DNA of 64,000 nucleotides. Source: Methylotenera sp. GTDB lineage: Bacteria; Pseudomonadota; Gammaproteobacteria; Burkholderiales; Methylophilaceae. This document shows, in pieces, positions 44,511-54,600 of the stretch. A program made the position numbers and the translations under genes. The notes under the pieces were generated by a model. It had not been told where the DNA came from, searched no databases, and was given only the letters and a program-made list of their open reading frames with translations. Position 1 is the first letter of the stretch, and each line of letters opens with the position of its first letter. The stretch spans positions 186,001 to 250,000 of the forward strand of contig NZ_JAQSDZ010000001.1 in NCBI RefSeq assembly GCF_029946165.1, written 5' to 3'.

Positions 44511-45083
44511 ATGAATACCCCATTCAGATTTAAACAAACGTTTTCATTTAAACAAATGCTACTTGCGTCGTTTTTAGCAGTGTCATTGCCTGCTGCAAGC
44601 CTTGCTCAAGCAGAACATGATGGTGATAAAGAGCCGCGCTGTGAGCGTGGAGATAAGTCAAATCATGATACGCATGAAGGTAAAGCACCTTATTTACGCT
44701 GCTTGGATTTAACCAGCGCTCAAAAAGATCAGTTATTTAACTTAAACCATGCTCAGATTCCAGTCACGCGTGATCAGCATAAACAACATCAACAATTAAT
44801 GAAAGAATTGCGCGAAACGGCACAAGCTGAAAAGTTCGATGATGCAAAAATACAGCAATTGTCAGATAAAGCGGCTAAATTAGAGAAAGAAAAAGTGCTC
44901 GCATGGGCGCGCCATGATTCGCAAGTGTTTGCACTATTAACGCCGGAACAACGTAAAAAAGCACGTGAATTTAAAATGGAAGAACGCCGTTTTGGTCACG
45001 GCGATGATCGTAGAGATAATGACAACAAGCGCCCTACTCGCTTTAAACAGCAAAACCGTCCATTAGAAAATCGTAATATGTAA
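44511..45083 (+). CDS. Spy/CpxP-family periplasmic protein
   Basis: A 190-residue periplasmic protein. The signal peptide is KQMLLASFLAVSLPAASLAQA; the mature protein is helical, His-rich at the start (AEHDGDKEPRCERGD), with two LTxxQ motifs (LTSAQKDQLF and LTPEQRKKAREF) that define the Spy/CpxP family. Such proteins act as chaperones or as sensors that hold CpxA inactive. The start ATG at 44511 follows AAAGGA; a TTG two codons earlier is in frame. It is divergent from the CpxAR-like genes, a classical feedback layout. Confidence 0.88.
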   Translation: MNTPFRFKQTFSFKQMLLASFLAVSLPAASLAQAEHDGDKEPRCERGDKSNHDTHEGKAPYLRCLDLTSAQKDQLFNLNHAQIPVTRDQHKQHQQLMKELRETAQAEKFDDAKIQQLSDKAAKLEKEKVLAWARHDSQVFALLTPEQRKKAREFKMEERRFGHGDDRRDNDNKRPTRFKQQNRPLENRNM

Positions 45084-45103
45084 TTAAAGTATTGATTGCT
45101 AAT

Positions 45104-45140
45104 AAAAAACGCCTATTGAAATCCTCAATAGGCGTTTTTT
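45104..45140. terminator. Bidirectional terminator between cpxP-like and hypothetical gene
   Basis: A 10-bp stem CGCCTATTGA/TCAATAGGCG with loop AATCC, preceded by AAAAAA and followed by TTTTTT, so it serves both convergent genes. Confidence 0.9.
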
Positions 45141-45161
45141 ATTTTACAAATTAATAGCTTG

Positions 45162-45728
45162 TTATGCGCTTTCAAAAGCTTCACATAATTGGCTTAATAA
45201 CTGACCAAATAATGGAATCACGTCTTCTTTATCATGCGGGCTTTCATCATCCGTACCAGCAATCACAAAGGCTACGGTTAGTTTATCCAAATTCTCTCTA
45301 AACTCAAACCAATGATCCACTTGAGCATCGCCTATCAACTGGAATTTTTGTAATCCCGTCTCTAAAATTTCCATTAACTCCGCATCTGGCAAGCCTGCGA
45401 ACAGTGTTTTTGCGATTGTGATTTGGGCAGTTTGAAAGTTTGGTGTGATGTCTTCACGCGCTAATGGCGTGGTAAAAAACGCATAAGCCAACAAGGCATA
45501 AGCTTGATATACACTTAACATATCAAAGTTATCCATGCGCTCTTCCAGCGGTGAACGTTCTGCCGCCTGAATCGCCTTAAAAGTGACATAACAGCTTAAA
45601 TAATCAGCAGACGCAAGCGCATCGTAGTCGTCTAAATCCATATTGGGCTTGGCTTCATCGTCACGTAATGTTTCAGCGAGGCACAAAGCGTGCATGAGTT
45701 TGATGCGTTTTGAGTATTGCATTTCCAT
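45162..45728 (-). CDS. Hypothetical protein, mostly helical and acidic
   Basis: A 188-residue soluble protein not assigned to a family. It is rich in Leu, Ala, Asp and Glu, with helices such as RIKLMHALCLAETLRDDEAK, YQAYALLAYAFFTTPL and LQKFQLIGDAQVDHWFEF. It shows no membrane segment, cysteine cluster or catalytic motif. It begins 43 bases before a MITE-like copy and converges on the terminator of the CpxP-like gene. It may be a lineage-specific core gene. Confidence 0.7.
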   Translation of the reverse strand: MEMQYSKRIKLMHALCLAETLRDDEAKPNMDLDDYDALASADYLSCYVTFKAIQAAERSPLEERMDNFDMLSVYQAYALLAYAFFTTPLAREDITPNFQTAQITIAKTLFAGLPDAELMEILETGLQKFQLIGDAQVDHWFEFRENLDKLTVAFVIAGTDDESPHDKEDVIPLFGQLLSQLCEAFESA

Positions 45729-45771
45729 ATTGAACCTTATTAAATTAGTTTTTTACCATAAATACGCTTAA

Positions 45772-45887
45772 ATTAACTCAAGCTTCTAAACAAGACAAGG
45801 CGCGATTAAAAAATTATGACGCAGCATATTAATATGTATGGAGTATTTTTTATGAGCAACGCAGTATGGCGACGAAGATTGAATTAA
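45772..45887. mobile_element. MITE-like element, copy 2 (~116 bp)
   Basis: Its interior aligns with copy 1 (13682-13824): ACAAGGCGCGATTAAAAAAT, GACGCAGCATAT..AATATGTA, GAGCAACGCAGTATGGCGAC. The imperfect ends ATTAACTCAAGCTTC and GAAGATTGAATTAAT are inverted repeats, but the outer AGGGTGCTTC of copy 1 is missing. The right end reaches the TAA stop of the ABC-F gene (45884-45886), so this copy sits at a gene end where copy 1 sits at a gene start. Confidence 0.65.
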
Positions 45888-47803
45888 TCTAATGCTGGCA
45901 TGGCTTCTAAAAGCTCATGCAATGTTAACCAGCGCTCTTCTGCCATTTCAATTTGGTTAGCCAGCTCGGCTTGTTTCTTTAACAATTGCTGCAACTCGGC
46001 TTTATCCGCGGCGCTATAGAGTTCGCTATCATTCAAGCGGTCATCACAAGTTTTTTTCTCAGTTTGCCATTTGGCAATATTAAGTTCTAGCTGCTCAACC
46101 TCTTTCACTAGCGGCCGGCGTTCTGCGATTCTAGCTTGGCGTTCGGCTTTATTGGCGGCGCGGTCATTTTTGTTAGATTTTTCAGTCGGGTTTTGACTTT
46201 CTGCTACGGCTTGCGTCGCTTGTTTTTCTTTTAAACGTTGCTCATTTAGCCACTGACTATAACCTTCTAGATCGCTATCAAAAGGTTCGGCTTTGCCATC
46301 TGCAACTAATATAAATTCATCACAGGTGGCGCGCAATAAGGCTCTATCATGCGAAACCAATATTACGCCACCTTGGTAATCTTGTAAGGCTAAGGTTAAC
46401 GCATGGCGCATTTCAAGGTCTAAATGATTGGTTGGCTCATCTAATAAGAGCAAATTAGGGCGAGTCCAAATCAACAAAGCCAACGCCAAACGTGACTTTT
46501 CTCCGCCAGAGAAGTTTGCACAGGGCGAACGTGCCATATCCCCTTTAAAGTCAAAGCCGCCAAGATAATTCATATGCTCTTGCTCGCGCGTGAGCGGATC
46601 AAGCTTTATCATATGTTGCAGTGGCGATTCATCTGGGCGCAATTGCTCTAACTGATGTTGCGCAAAATAGCCGATATTCAAATCTTTACCTTCAACGCGT
46701 TTGCCGCTTAAAGGCTGCAATTCGTTGGCGAGTAACTTAATCAGCGTCGTTTTACCTGCACCATTGCGTCCTAATAAACCCAACCGTTCGCCTGGCCTAA
46801 TCGCTAAAACAATATTCTTAATTAATGCAACGTTGTTATAGCCGACAGACATTTCATCCAGCACCAATAATGGATCTGGTGCGGAAACTGGCGCTCTGAA
46901 TTCAAAGTTAAATTGTGAGTCCACATGCGCGGCAGAAATCATTTCCATGCGTTCTAGGGCTTTAATGCGGCTTTGCGCCTGACGCGCTTTAGTAGCCTGC
47001 ACGCGAAAGCGATCAATATAACTTTGCAAATGCGAGACTTTGCGTTGTTGTTTTTCAAACATAGCTTGTTGCAACGCTAGTTTTTCAGCACGTTGACGTT
47101 CAAAGTCAGAATAACCGCCGCGATACAAAGTCAGCGTTTGCTGCTCAATATGCGCAATGTGGTTCACAATCGCATCTAAGAAATCCCTATCATGCGAAAT
47201 CAACAATAAGGTACCGCGATAACTTTGTAACCAGCCCTCAAGCCAAATCACTGCATCTAAGTCCAAGTGGTTGGTTGGTTCATCTAGCAGCAACAAGTCA
47301 GAGCGGCACATTAGTGCTCTGGCTAAGTTTAAACGTACACGCCAACCGCCAGAGAAGGTAGAAACGGCTTGCTGTAAATTAGCCTGACTAAAACCCAAGC
47401 CGCTTAATAATTCAGCCGCGCGCGCTTTTGCACTGTAACCATCAATATCCATCAAGCGGTGATGTAGCTCTGCAATCAACTCACCTTTATGATTAGCTTC
47501 TGCATCCGCGAGCGCTGCTTCAATATTCCGCAATTCAGCGTCGCCATCTAACACAAACTCAATGGCTGGCATCGCCAATGCTGGCGTTTCTTGCGCAACG
47601 TGGGCAATCACCCAACTAGCAGGCATTTCTAAACTGCCAGATTCCAATTGCATTTCACCACGTAACAAGGCGAAAAGTGATGATTTTCCAGCACCATTTG
47701 CACCCGTTAAGCCCACTTTATGGCCAGGATGAAGCTGCAAAGAAGCGGCTTGAATGAGGACTTTTAAACCGCGAACTAGCGTGAGTTGTTTGAATTGAAT
47801 CAA
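45884..47803 (-). CDS. ABC-F family ATPase (YheS-like)
   Basis: A 639-residue soluble protein with two ABC cassettes: Walker A GLTGANGAGKSSLFALLRGE and GLLGRNGAGKTTLIKLLANE, signatures FSGGWRVRLNLARAL and FSGGEKSRLALALLIW, and paired Walker B LLLLDEPTNHLDL. The linker between the domains (FEKQQRKVSHLQSYIDRFR...ATKARQAQSRIKALERM) is the P-site tRNA interaction motif. There is no membrane domain. The C-terminal basic coiled coil (KSNKNDRAANKAERQARIAE) fits YheS rather than EttA. It acts on ribosomes during elongation. The stop lies in a MITE-like copy. Confidence 0.9.
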   Translation of the reverse strand: MIQFKQLTLVRGLKVLIQAASLQLHPGHKVGLTGANGAGKSSLFALLRGEMQLESGSLEMPASWVIAHVAQETPALAMPAIEFVLDGDAELRNIEAALADAEANHKGELIAELHHRLMDIDGYSAKARAAELLSGLGFSQANLQQAVSTFSGGWRVRLNLARALMCRSDLLLLDEPTNHLDLDAVIWLEGWLQSYRGTLLLISHDRDFLDAIVNHIAHIEQQTLTLYRGGYSDFERQRAEKLALQQAMFEKQQRKVSHLQSYIDRFRVQATKARQAQSRIKALERMEMISAAHVDSQFNFEFRAPVSAPDPLLVLDEMSVGYNNVALIKNIVLAIRPGERLGLLGRNGAGKTTLIKLLANELQPLSGKRVEGKDLNIGYFAQHQLEQLRPDESPLQHMIKLDPLTREQEHMNYLGGFDFKGDMARSPCANFSGGEKSRLALALLIWTRPNLLLLDEPTNHLDLEMRHALTLALQDYQGGVILVSHDRALLRATCDEFILVADGKAEPFDSDLEGYSQWLNEQRLKEKQATQAVAESQNPTEKSNKNDRAANKAERQARIAERRPLVKEVEQLELNIAKWQTEKKTCDDRLNDSELYSAADKAELQQLLKKQAELANQIEMAEERWLTLHELLEAMPALD

Positions 47804-47839
47804 GTGAGGACCAATATTAAATCGAGATTAAATAAAGAA

Positions 47840-47862
47840 TTGGTCAACCAGCGTTTGACCAA
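47840..47862. promoter_or_regulatory. Inverted repeat in the abcF-yhdP intergenic region
   Basis: TTGGTCAA and TTGACCAA separated by seven bases, 37 bases upstream of the ABC-F start and 230 bases before yhdP. It could be an operator or a leader hairpin. The rest of the 290-base divergent region (47804-48093) is AT-rich and shows no gene. Confidence 0.35.
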
Positions 47863-48093
47863 AAACGCTATTCTAATTTATTACTACCTTAGTCTTATGA
47901 AATCTTTAAGAAATTATTGTAAAGATTTACAAAATTTTACTTATATTTGCCAAATTGACTTCGTATCTAATCCTCTTTAGACCTTGATATTGAAGTAAAA
48001 TGTCATAAATTGACATCATTTCAAACTAACAACACCTAAATGCAATCCATTCCATCTAAAAACAATAAAAATATAAAGCAAGCTCACTAAAAT

Positions 48094-51000
48094 ATGGTCA
48101 AAAAATCACTACTCAAGCTTTATTGGATCGCGCTTTGGCTTGCATCTTTCATCATTGTCATTTTTGTGATTGCAGCACTAGTCATTCAATTTTTTGTGTT
48201 CCCAAACATTAATCAATACAAAGACAAGATCGCTCACTACGCTACACAAGCGACACATCAAAAAGTGGTCATCGGCAATATTAAGGCTGGATGGCAAGGG
48301 CTTAACCCGCATTTATCATTATCGAATATTGATCTTTATGATACTGAAAATCGCCCTGCATTAGCGCTTAAAGATACAGATGTATCGTTCTCATGGTTAA
48401 GTATTCCATTATTCGAGCCGCATTTAGCCAACCTAACCATTCGCTCCCCTGAGTTAACCATACGCCGTGACTTGAATGGAGATATTTTTGTAGCAGGCAT
48501 TAGCATGCAAGGCCAATCCAAACCAGAATTACCCAATTGGTTATTAAGGCAATCGCAGTTTGAAGTCATCAATGCAAAAGTGATTTGGCTAGATGAAATG
48601 CGCAACGCACCTGCTTTGAGTTTAGAAAAACTTAATCTGCAAGTGGTCAGTCCGCCATGGAAGAGCTTTATTAAAAACCATCGCGTTACACTAAGTACTA
48701 TTGTTTCGGCTGGCACTGAAGAGCCCATTACAATTAATGCCAATGTCTATGGTAACGACATTAGTCGTCTATCTGAATGGTACGGCAGCTTAGTAACCAC
48801 ATTAAAAAATGCCAACATGGTTGCCTTTAAACCGTGGTTTGACTATTCAACGATAACGCACCCTATGAATTTGCAGTCTGGCGTTGGCAGCACGGAAACC
48901 ACGATTGAGTTCGCAAAAAATCAAGTGCAATCTGTCACTAGCATTGTGGCGCTAGACAATGTGCAATTACAGCTTAAGGCGAATACTAATCCGCTGATAT
49001 TAAACAAATTAGTGGGGCAGCTTGAGTGGAAAAACACTGCGAAAGAGCAATCATTTAGCGTGAACCACTTAACGCTTAACACTAGCAATGGTTTAACGTT
49101 AAAAGATGCGGCTGGCAGTTATACTAAAACCCAGCAAGGAAATGAAAAGTTTAACCTCAAACTTGCACATATAGACTTAGCTTTTATCAAACCCTATTTA
49201 GTGCAATTGCCTTTGCCAGCAGAAGTATCGCAAAAAATTAACAGCCTATCACCCACTGGCAATCTTGATAATCTGCTATTTAATTGGGAGGGCAATCAAT
49301 CCATTAAGAGAAGGTATCAACTTAATGCTAAGTTTACTGGTCTAGGCATAATCGCTGACGAAAAAATCCCTGGGTTTAACAACTTAACTGGGGAAGTTAA
49401 GGCGAGTCAAAATTCTGGAAAAATCACACTTAATACACGAAATGCCAAGCTGGACTTTAAAGACGTATTACGCTGGCCGATACCTGTAGACAAAATGACT
49501 GGGGACATTCGCTGGAGTATTAAAGACAAAGAAACTAGCATTAAAGTGAGTCAACTGAATATCAGTAGCCCACACTTGGCAGGCACGCTCAATGCTGAAT
49601 ATTTAATGGATGGTAATAAAGGTGGCTATCTTGATTTGACGGGTAAATTTGGCAAAGGTAACGCAAAATATGCCTCGTTTTACTACCCGATTATTCTCGG
49701 TAAAGACACCACTCATTGGTTAGACACCTCTATTTTGTCTGGCAATGCCGAAGACATTAATCTGACAGTTAAAGGTCGATTAGCAGACTTTCCGTTTGTG
49801 GACAGCAAAAATAATTTAAATAAGAAATTAGGTCTATTTAGAGTCACTGCCAAAATCAGCAATAGCACGCTGGAGTTTGGCACTGGCTGGCCAGCAATAG
49901 AAGGCTTAGGCCTTGATTTGCTATTTGAAGGCAAACGCATGGAGTTAAATGCAAATGCTGGCCATATATTTGGCAACCAAATCGTTAAGAGCAAAACCAC
50001 TATTGCACAACTAGACGCTGACTCGCCAATTCTCAGCATTGAAAGTGAACTTAAAGGGCCGACGGCTGAAGCCATTAAGTTTGTTAATAAAAGCCCAGTT
50101 TCAACGGTAACCCTCGGCTTTACTGATGACCTAATAACCAGTGGCCAAGGTAAGCTCACTTTGGGCTTAAAAATCCCCTTGCAAGATTTAGATTCTGCGC
50201 AGTACAAAGGCTTGTACCAAATTATCAATGGCAGTATGGATAGCGAAAGCATTCCAACACTCACTAATATTAATGGCGCGTTGGCATTTACTGAAAATAG
50301 CCTATCAGCAAAAAATATCACTGCAAATGCCTTCAGTTCGCCAGTGGTCGTAAATATTGATTCGGGTAAAGATAAAGTCGTTCACGTTACCGCTAAAGGT
50401 AGATTGAGTGATGAAGGCATCAAACAAGCATTGCTGGATCAGGACCCTATTAATCGCTCTTGGGTAAAAGGTGCGAATTACATTTCTGGCAGTACCGAAT
50501 GGATAAGCGATATCACAATTCAAAAACCTACCGTCACTATCAATGTACGTTCAGATTTAGTGGGTATTACCTCTCGTTTACCTGCGCCTTTTAACAAAGC
50601 CGCAAATGAACATTGGAACTTGAATTTAGATAAAAAGCAGGATGACAGCACTGATACCATTACAATGAGTCTTGCTAATAAACTGGCTGCAAAAATTGTC
50701 CGCATTGGTGCAAATGACAACTTACAAATTGATCGTGCCAGTATTAGACTCAATGCAAATGCAGCAAGTAACGCTATTAATGGCAACGAGTTAACCAGCA
50801 ACGTAGAACTGGGCAATGTTAAAGGGTTGCAAGTTTACGGCAATTTAGATTATCTTGATGCAGACGCGTGGAGGAGTGTTATACAAGATTTCTCTGGGGC
50901 AACAAAACTTGGAGAGTCAAAACAAAGCTCCACGATGCCGATACAGAAACTCGCCATTAAAATTAATGCCCTAGATATATTCGATAGACGTATCAATCAA

Positions 51001-52050
51001 TTAAAAATATCCAACAGTGCGGATAAAGATGGTTTGCATGCCAATATACAAAGTAAGGAAATTTCAGGCGACTTACAATGGCTAAACCAAAACAATGGAA
51101 AACTTATTGCGCACCTAAGCAATTTGACCATACCAGAACCTACGCCAAATCGAACCAAAACAAGCAAAGATATGGCAGCAAAAGAGTTCGTTAGACTAGA
51201 GCAGGATTACCCATCGTTGGATATTACTGCGGACAATTTTGAATTTAAAAAGAAAAATTTTGGTGCTTTAGAGCTAATTGCTTATCCACAAAAAGATAAT
51301 TGGAACATTCAGAAACTCAAACTCAGTACGCCTGATAGTCAACTCAGCGCTGAAGGCCAATGGAATAACTGGGTAAAAAGTCCAAATACTTTTCTTTCTA
51401 TTACTTGGGATATTAAGAACTTAGGTAAAACGCTTAGAAATATGGGTTACCCTGATACCATTAAAGGCGGGGACGGCACACTCACAGGACAACTGCATTG
51501 GCCTGGTAGCCCTCATGAGTTTAATCCAGCGGGTATGGATGGCAGTTTTGAATTAGCAATGAACAAAGGACAAATTTTAAAAGTACAACCTGGCGTTGGT
51601 CGACTGCTAGGACTACTCAGCCTGCAAAGCTTGCCCCGCCGCTTGACCTTGGACTTTAGAGATTTGTTTAGCAATGGCTTTGCTTTTGATAAAATAGACG
51701 CGACTGTTAAAATCGACAAAGGTGTGATGCGTAGTGATAACTTCGTCATGTCTGGCCCAGCCGCTGATGTCAATATTAAAGGTGAAACTAACTTGCAAAA
51801 AGAAACTCAACACTTAACAGTAAAAGTTTTACCGCATGTGAGTGATAGTGTCTCGCTTGCGGCGTTAGCAGGAGGACCATTAGTAGGTGCTGTTGCTTTC
51901 TTAGCGCAAAAAATCTTAAAGGATCCTTTAAACAAAATCGCCTCAAGCGAGTATGAAATTATTGGCACGTGGGATAACCCGCAAGAAGTGAAATCAAGTG
52001 AGAATAAAGACGGTAAACCAGGCTCGAGTTCTGACTCACCTCTCAATTAA
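48094..52050 (+). CDS. yhdP: YhdP-family AsmA-like envelope protein
   Basis: A 1318-residue protein with one N-terminal membrane anchor (WIALWLASFIIVIFVIAALV) and a very long periplasmic beta-rich body of the DUF3971/AsmA type, the bridge-like fold that moves phospholipids between membranes. Family hallmarks are the early HYATQATHQKVVIGNIKAGW, the LNPHLSLSNIDLYD strand, and the C-terminal GRLLGLLSLQSLPRRLTLDF and LAALAGGPLVGAVAFLAQKI. Length matches E. coli YhdP (~1270). It starts a plus-strand run with the nitrilase-like gene and tldD, the same order as in many proteobacteria. Confidence 0.93.
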   Translation: MVKKSLLKLYWIALWLASFIIVIFVIAALVIQFFVFPNINQYKDKIAHYATQATHQKVVIGNIKAGWQGLNPHLSLSNIDLYDTENRPALALKDTDVSFSWLSIPLFEPHLANLTIRSPELTIRRDLNGDIFVAGISMQGQSKPELPNWLLRQSQFEVINAKVIWLDEMRNAPALSLEKLNLQVVSPPWKSFIKNHRVTLSTIVSAGTEEPITINANVYGNDISRLSEWYGSLVTTLKNANMVAFKPWFDYSTITHPMNLQSGVGSTETTIEFAKNQVQSVTSIVALDNVQLQLKANTNPLILNKLVGQLEWKNTAKEQSFSVNHLTLNTSNGLTLKDAAGSYTKTQQGNEKFNLKLAHIDLAFIKPYLVQLPLPAEVSQKINSLSPTGNLDNLLFNWEGNQSIKRRYQLNAKFTGLGIIADEKIPGFNNLTGEVKASQNSGKITLNTRNAKLDFKDVLRWPIPVDKMTGDIRWSIKDKETSIKVSQLNISSPHLAGTLNAEYLMDGNKGGYLDLTGKFGKGNAKYASFYYPIILGKDTTHWLDTSILSGNAEDINLTVKGRLADFPFVDSKNNLNKKLGLFRVTAKISNSTLEFGTGWPAIEGLGLDLLFEGKRMELNANAGHIFGNQIVKSKTTIAQLDADSPILSIESELKGPTAEAIKFVNKSPVSTVTLGFTDDLITSGQGKLTLGLKIPLQDLDSAQYKGLYQIINGSMDSESIPTLTNINGALAFTENSLSAKNITANAFSSPVVVNIDSGKDKVVHVTAKGRLSDEGIKQALLDQDPINRSWVKGANYISGSTEWISDITIQKPTVTINVRSDLVGITSRLPAPFNKAANEHWNLNLDKKQDDSTDTITMSLANKLAAKIVRIGANDNLQIDRASIRLNANAASNAINGNELTSNVELGNVKGLQVYGNLDYLDADAWRSVIQDFSGATKLGESKQSSTMPIQKLAIKINALDIFDRRINQLKISNSADKDGLHANIQSKEISGDLQWLNQNNGKLIAHLSNLTIPEPTPNRTKTSKDMAAKEFVRLEQDYPSLDITADNFEFKKKNFGALELIAYPQKDNWNIQKLKLSTPDSQLSAEGQWNNWVKSPNTFLSITWDIKNLGKTLRNMGYPDTIKGGDGTLTGQLHWPGSPHEFNPAGMDGSFELAMNKGQILKVQPGVGRLLGLLSLQSLPRRLTLDFRDLFSNGFAFDKIDATVKIDKGVMRSDNFVMSGPAADVNIKGETNLQKETQHLTVKVLPHVSDSVSLAALAGGPLVGAVAFLAQKILKDPLNKIASSEYEIIGTWDNPQEVKSSENKDGKPGSSSDSPLN

Positions 52051-52098
52051 TCTCATTGATTAGAAATTATATAAATAACAATATCGTTTGGATTAATC

Positions 52099-52965
52099 AT
52101 GGCTATAACCTCTCGCTTAAAAACAACAAAAGCAAAACCTAGTAGTTTAAATGCTGACAGTAATATTATTAAAATTGCCGCCATTCAAATGGCATCAGGC
52201 CCACAAGTTTCTGCCAACCTAAATGAAGCAGAACGTTTGATTGAAGTTGCAGCGAATCAAGGGGCAAAATTGGTTGCGTTGCCAGAGTATTTTGCCATTA
52301 TGGGTCTTAAAGAAACCGACAAAGTGGCGGTACGTGAGGAGGAAGGCAAAGGTCCAATCCAAGCATTTTTAAGCAAAATGGCTAAGAAGCATAAAATCTG
52401 GCTCATTGGCGGTTCAGTGCCATTGACCAGCAATTTTCCAAATAAAGTGCGTAATAGTTGCTTGGTATATGACGATAAAGGTAAGCAAGTTGCCCGCTAC
52501 GACAAAATCCATTTATTTGGTTTAGATTTAGGTAATGAGCATTATCACGAAGAAAATACCATAGAGTCGGGCGATCAGGTTCAAGTAGTGGATACACCTT
52601 TTGGTAAAATCGGCTTGTCAGTTTGCTACGATTTACGCTTTCCTGAACTCTACCGCGCCATGGGTGAAGTTAACATGATTATTGTTCCAGCAGCGTTTAC
52701 TGACACCACTGGCAGAGCGCATTGGGAAACCTTAATTCGTGCGCGTGCTATCGAAAACTTAAGTTATGTGATTGCACCTGCGCAAGGTGGCTATCATTTA
52801 TCAGGCCGAGAAACGCATGGCAATAGTATGGTTGTCGACCCTTGGGGTGTTATTCTAGACAGGTTACCACGTGGTTCTGGCGTGGTGATTGCCACTATGA
52901 ATCCGCAATATCAGGCCAGCTTAAGAAATAGTTTGCCTGCACTTAAGCATCGTATTATTAAGTAA
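52099..52965 (+). CDS. Carbon-nitrogen hydrolase (Nit-type amidase)
   Basis: A 288-residue nitrilase-superfamily enzyme. The Glu-Lys-Cys triad is seen in ALPEYFAIMG, ARYDKIHLFGLDLG and GLSVCYDLRFPELYRAM. It is close to the YbeM/NIT1 branch that hydrolyses deaminated glutathione, a metabolite-repair role. There is an N-terminal extension of about 25 residues before KIAAIQMASG, so the true start may be later. It lies 48 bases after yhdP and 47 before tldD, and the three are likely one operon. Confidence 0.88.
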   Translation: MAITSRLKTTKAKPSSLNADSNIIKIAAIQMASGPQVSANLNEAERLIEVAANQGAKLVALPEYFAIMGLKETDKVAVREEEGKGPIQAFLSKMAKKHKIWLIGGSVPLTSNFPNKVRNSCLVYDDKGKQVARYDKIHLFGLDLGNEHYHEENTIESGDQVQVVDTPFGKIGLSVCYDLRFPELYRAMGEVNMIIVPAAFTDTTGRAHWETLIRARAIENLSYVIAPAQGGYHLSGRETHGNSMVVDPWGVILDRLPRGSGVVIATMNPQYQASLRNSLPALKHRIIK

Positions 52966-53012
52966 ATTTTGTAAGTTCTTGTACGTAATTAATTAAATCG
53001 GAATCAGCATTA

Positions 53013-54491
53013 ATGACCACTAAAGTCGACACATTAACAAATTCATCTAAAACATTAGGCACGCATTTTGACCTAGCTACCGAGTCTTTACTTGCTCCAG
53101 CTAGCTTAGATATTGCAAAACTGCAAAATGTTTTGGGCGATATGATGTCGCACAAAATTGATTATGCAGATTTATATTTTCAATACAGCCGTGCCGAAAG
53201 TTGGGGTTTAGAAGAAGGTCAAGTTAAATCAGGCAATTTTTCTATCGACCAAGGTGTAGGCGTGCGTGCAGTCAGTGGTGAAAAAACCGCCTTTGCTTAT
53301 TCTGACGATATTACTTTAAGCGCGCTTCAAGAGGCCGCTAAAGCCACCAAGGCGATTGCTAGCCTTGGCACTGAACAAACCGCTAGTTCAGTCATCAAAC
53401 GCCAAGCATCACCACTCTACCTTCCGCAAGACCCTATTGCCTCGCTTTCAGCCGATGCTAAGGTGAGATTACTTGAGCGTTTAGAAGCAATCGCAAGAAG
53501 TTTAGACTCACGTGTTTCACAAGTGACAGCCTCTATCGCTGGTGAATACGAAGTGGTCATGGTCGCACGCCACGATGGTGTAATGGCGGCAGATGTACGT
53601 CCTCTCGTACGCCTTTCTATCAATGTGATTGCCGAAAGCAATGGTCGCCGTGAGCAAGGTTCTAGTGGCGGTGGCGGTCGCTTTGACTACAGTTATTTCA
53701 GTGAGGCTATTCTGCAAGAATATGCTCAAAAAGCCGTGCATCAAGCCATTGTGAACTTAGATGCGCGCCCGGCCCCTGCTGGCAGCATGACAGTAGTATT
53801 AGGCGCTGGCTGGCCTGGAATTTTGTTACATGAAGCCATCGGCCACGGTTTAGAAGGTGATTTCAACCGCAAAGGCAGTTCAGCTTTTTCAAACATGATA
53901 GGCCAGCAAGTCGCTGCTAAAGGCATCACCATTGTGGATGATGGTACGATTCAAAATAGACGCGGTTCACTGAGCATGGATGACGAAGGCAACCAAACTA
54001 ACAGAACAGTATTGATTGAAGATGGCATTCTGCGTGGCTATATACAAGATACGCTTAATGCACGCCTAATGAATATGCCTATAACAGGTAATGCGCGCCG
54101 CGAAAGCTACGCCCATATTCCCATGCCACGCATGACCAATACCTATATGTTAAACGGTACTGTACCTCCAGAAGAAATCATCAAATCAGTCAAAAAAGGT
54201 CTGTATGCGGCTAATTTTGGTGGCGGTCAGGTAGATATTACTAGCGGAAAATTCGTATTCAGCGCTGCTGAAGCTTATATGATTGAAGATGGTAAAATCA
54301 CTTATCCAGTCAAAGGCGCCACTTTGATTGGTAATGGCCCAGAAGTGCTAAAACGTGTGTCTATGATAGGAAACGACATGTCTTTAGACAGTGGCGTTGG
54401 CACCTGTGGCAAAGAAGGTCAAAGTGTACCTGTTGGCGTTGGCCAGCCTACGCTTAAAATTGATGCACTTACAGTAGGTGGAACGGCATAA
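53013..54491 (+). CDS. tldD: Metalloprotease TldD
   Basis: A 492-residue TldD-family protease that works with TldE (PmbA) on small peptides, for example antibiotic leader peptides and CcdA. The zinc motif is [11 protein letters not shown] in [14 protein letters not shown], with the third ligand expected in the C-terminal [19 protein letters not shown]-like part. N-terminal [20 protein letters not shown] and the [17 protein letters not shown] block are typical. The PmbA gene is not in this window. An extra ~20 residues precede the usual start, so a later ATG may be used. Confidence 0.95.
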   Translation: MTTKVDTLTNSSKTLGTHFDLATESLLAPASLDIAKLQNVLGDMMSHKIDYADLYFQYSRAESWGLEEGQVKSGNFSIDQGVGVRAVSGEKTAFAYSDDITLSALQEAAKATKAIASLGTEQTASSVIKRQASPLYLPQDPIASLSADAKVRLLERLEAIARSLDSRVSQVTASIAGEYEVVMVARHDGVMAADVRPLVRLSINVIAESNGRREQGSSGGGGRFDYSYFSEAILQEYAQKAVHQAIVNLDARPAPAGSMTVVLGAGWPGILLHEAIGHGLEGDFNRKGSSAFSNMIGQQVAAKGITIVDDGTIQNRRGSLSMDDEGNQTNRTVLIEDGILRGYIQDTLNARLMNMPITGNARRESYAHIPMPRMTNTYMLNGTVPPEEIIKSVKKGLYAANFGGGQVDITSGKFVFSAAEAYMIEDGKITYPVKGATLIGNGPEVLKRVSMIGNDMSLDSGVGTCGKEGQSVPVGVGQPTLKIDALTVGGTA

Positions 54492-54600
54492 ATACCAGCA
54501 TTTAACAGACTCATCTTAAGATGATCGTTATAAGAAAAAACATCGCAGCATAGCTTGTGCCGTTATAATCTAGCCTTTCAAAATATCATTAAATTCATAC

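Noticed and set aside
49713-50321. A 202-codon minus-strand frame opposite yhdP.
   Set aside because: It lies wholly within the YhdP gene, which shows family motifs across its length; the antisense frame has no recognisable domain.
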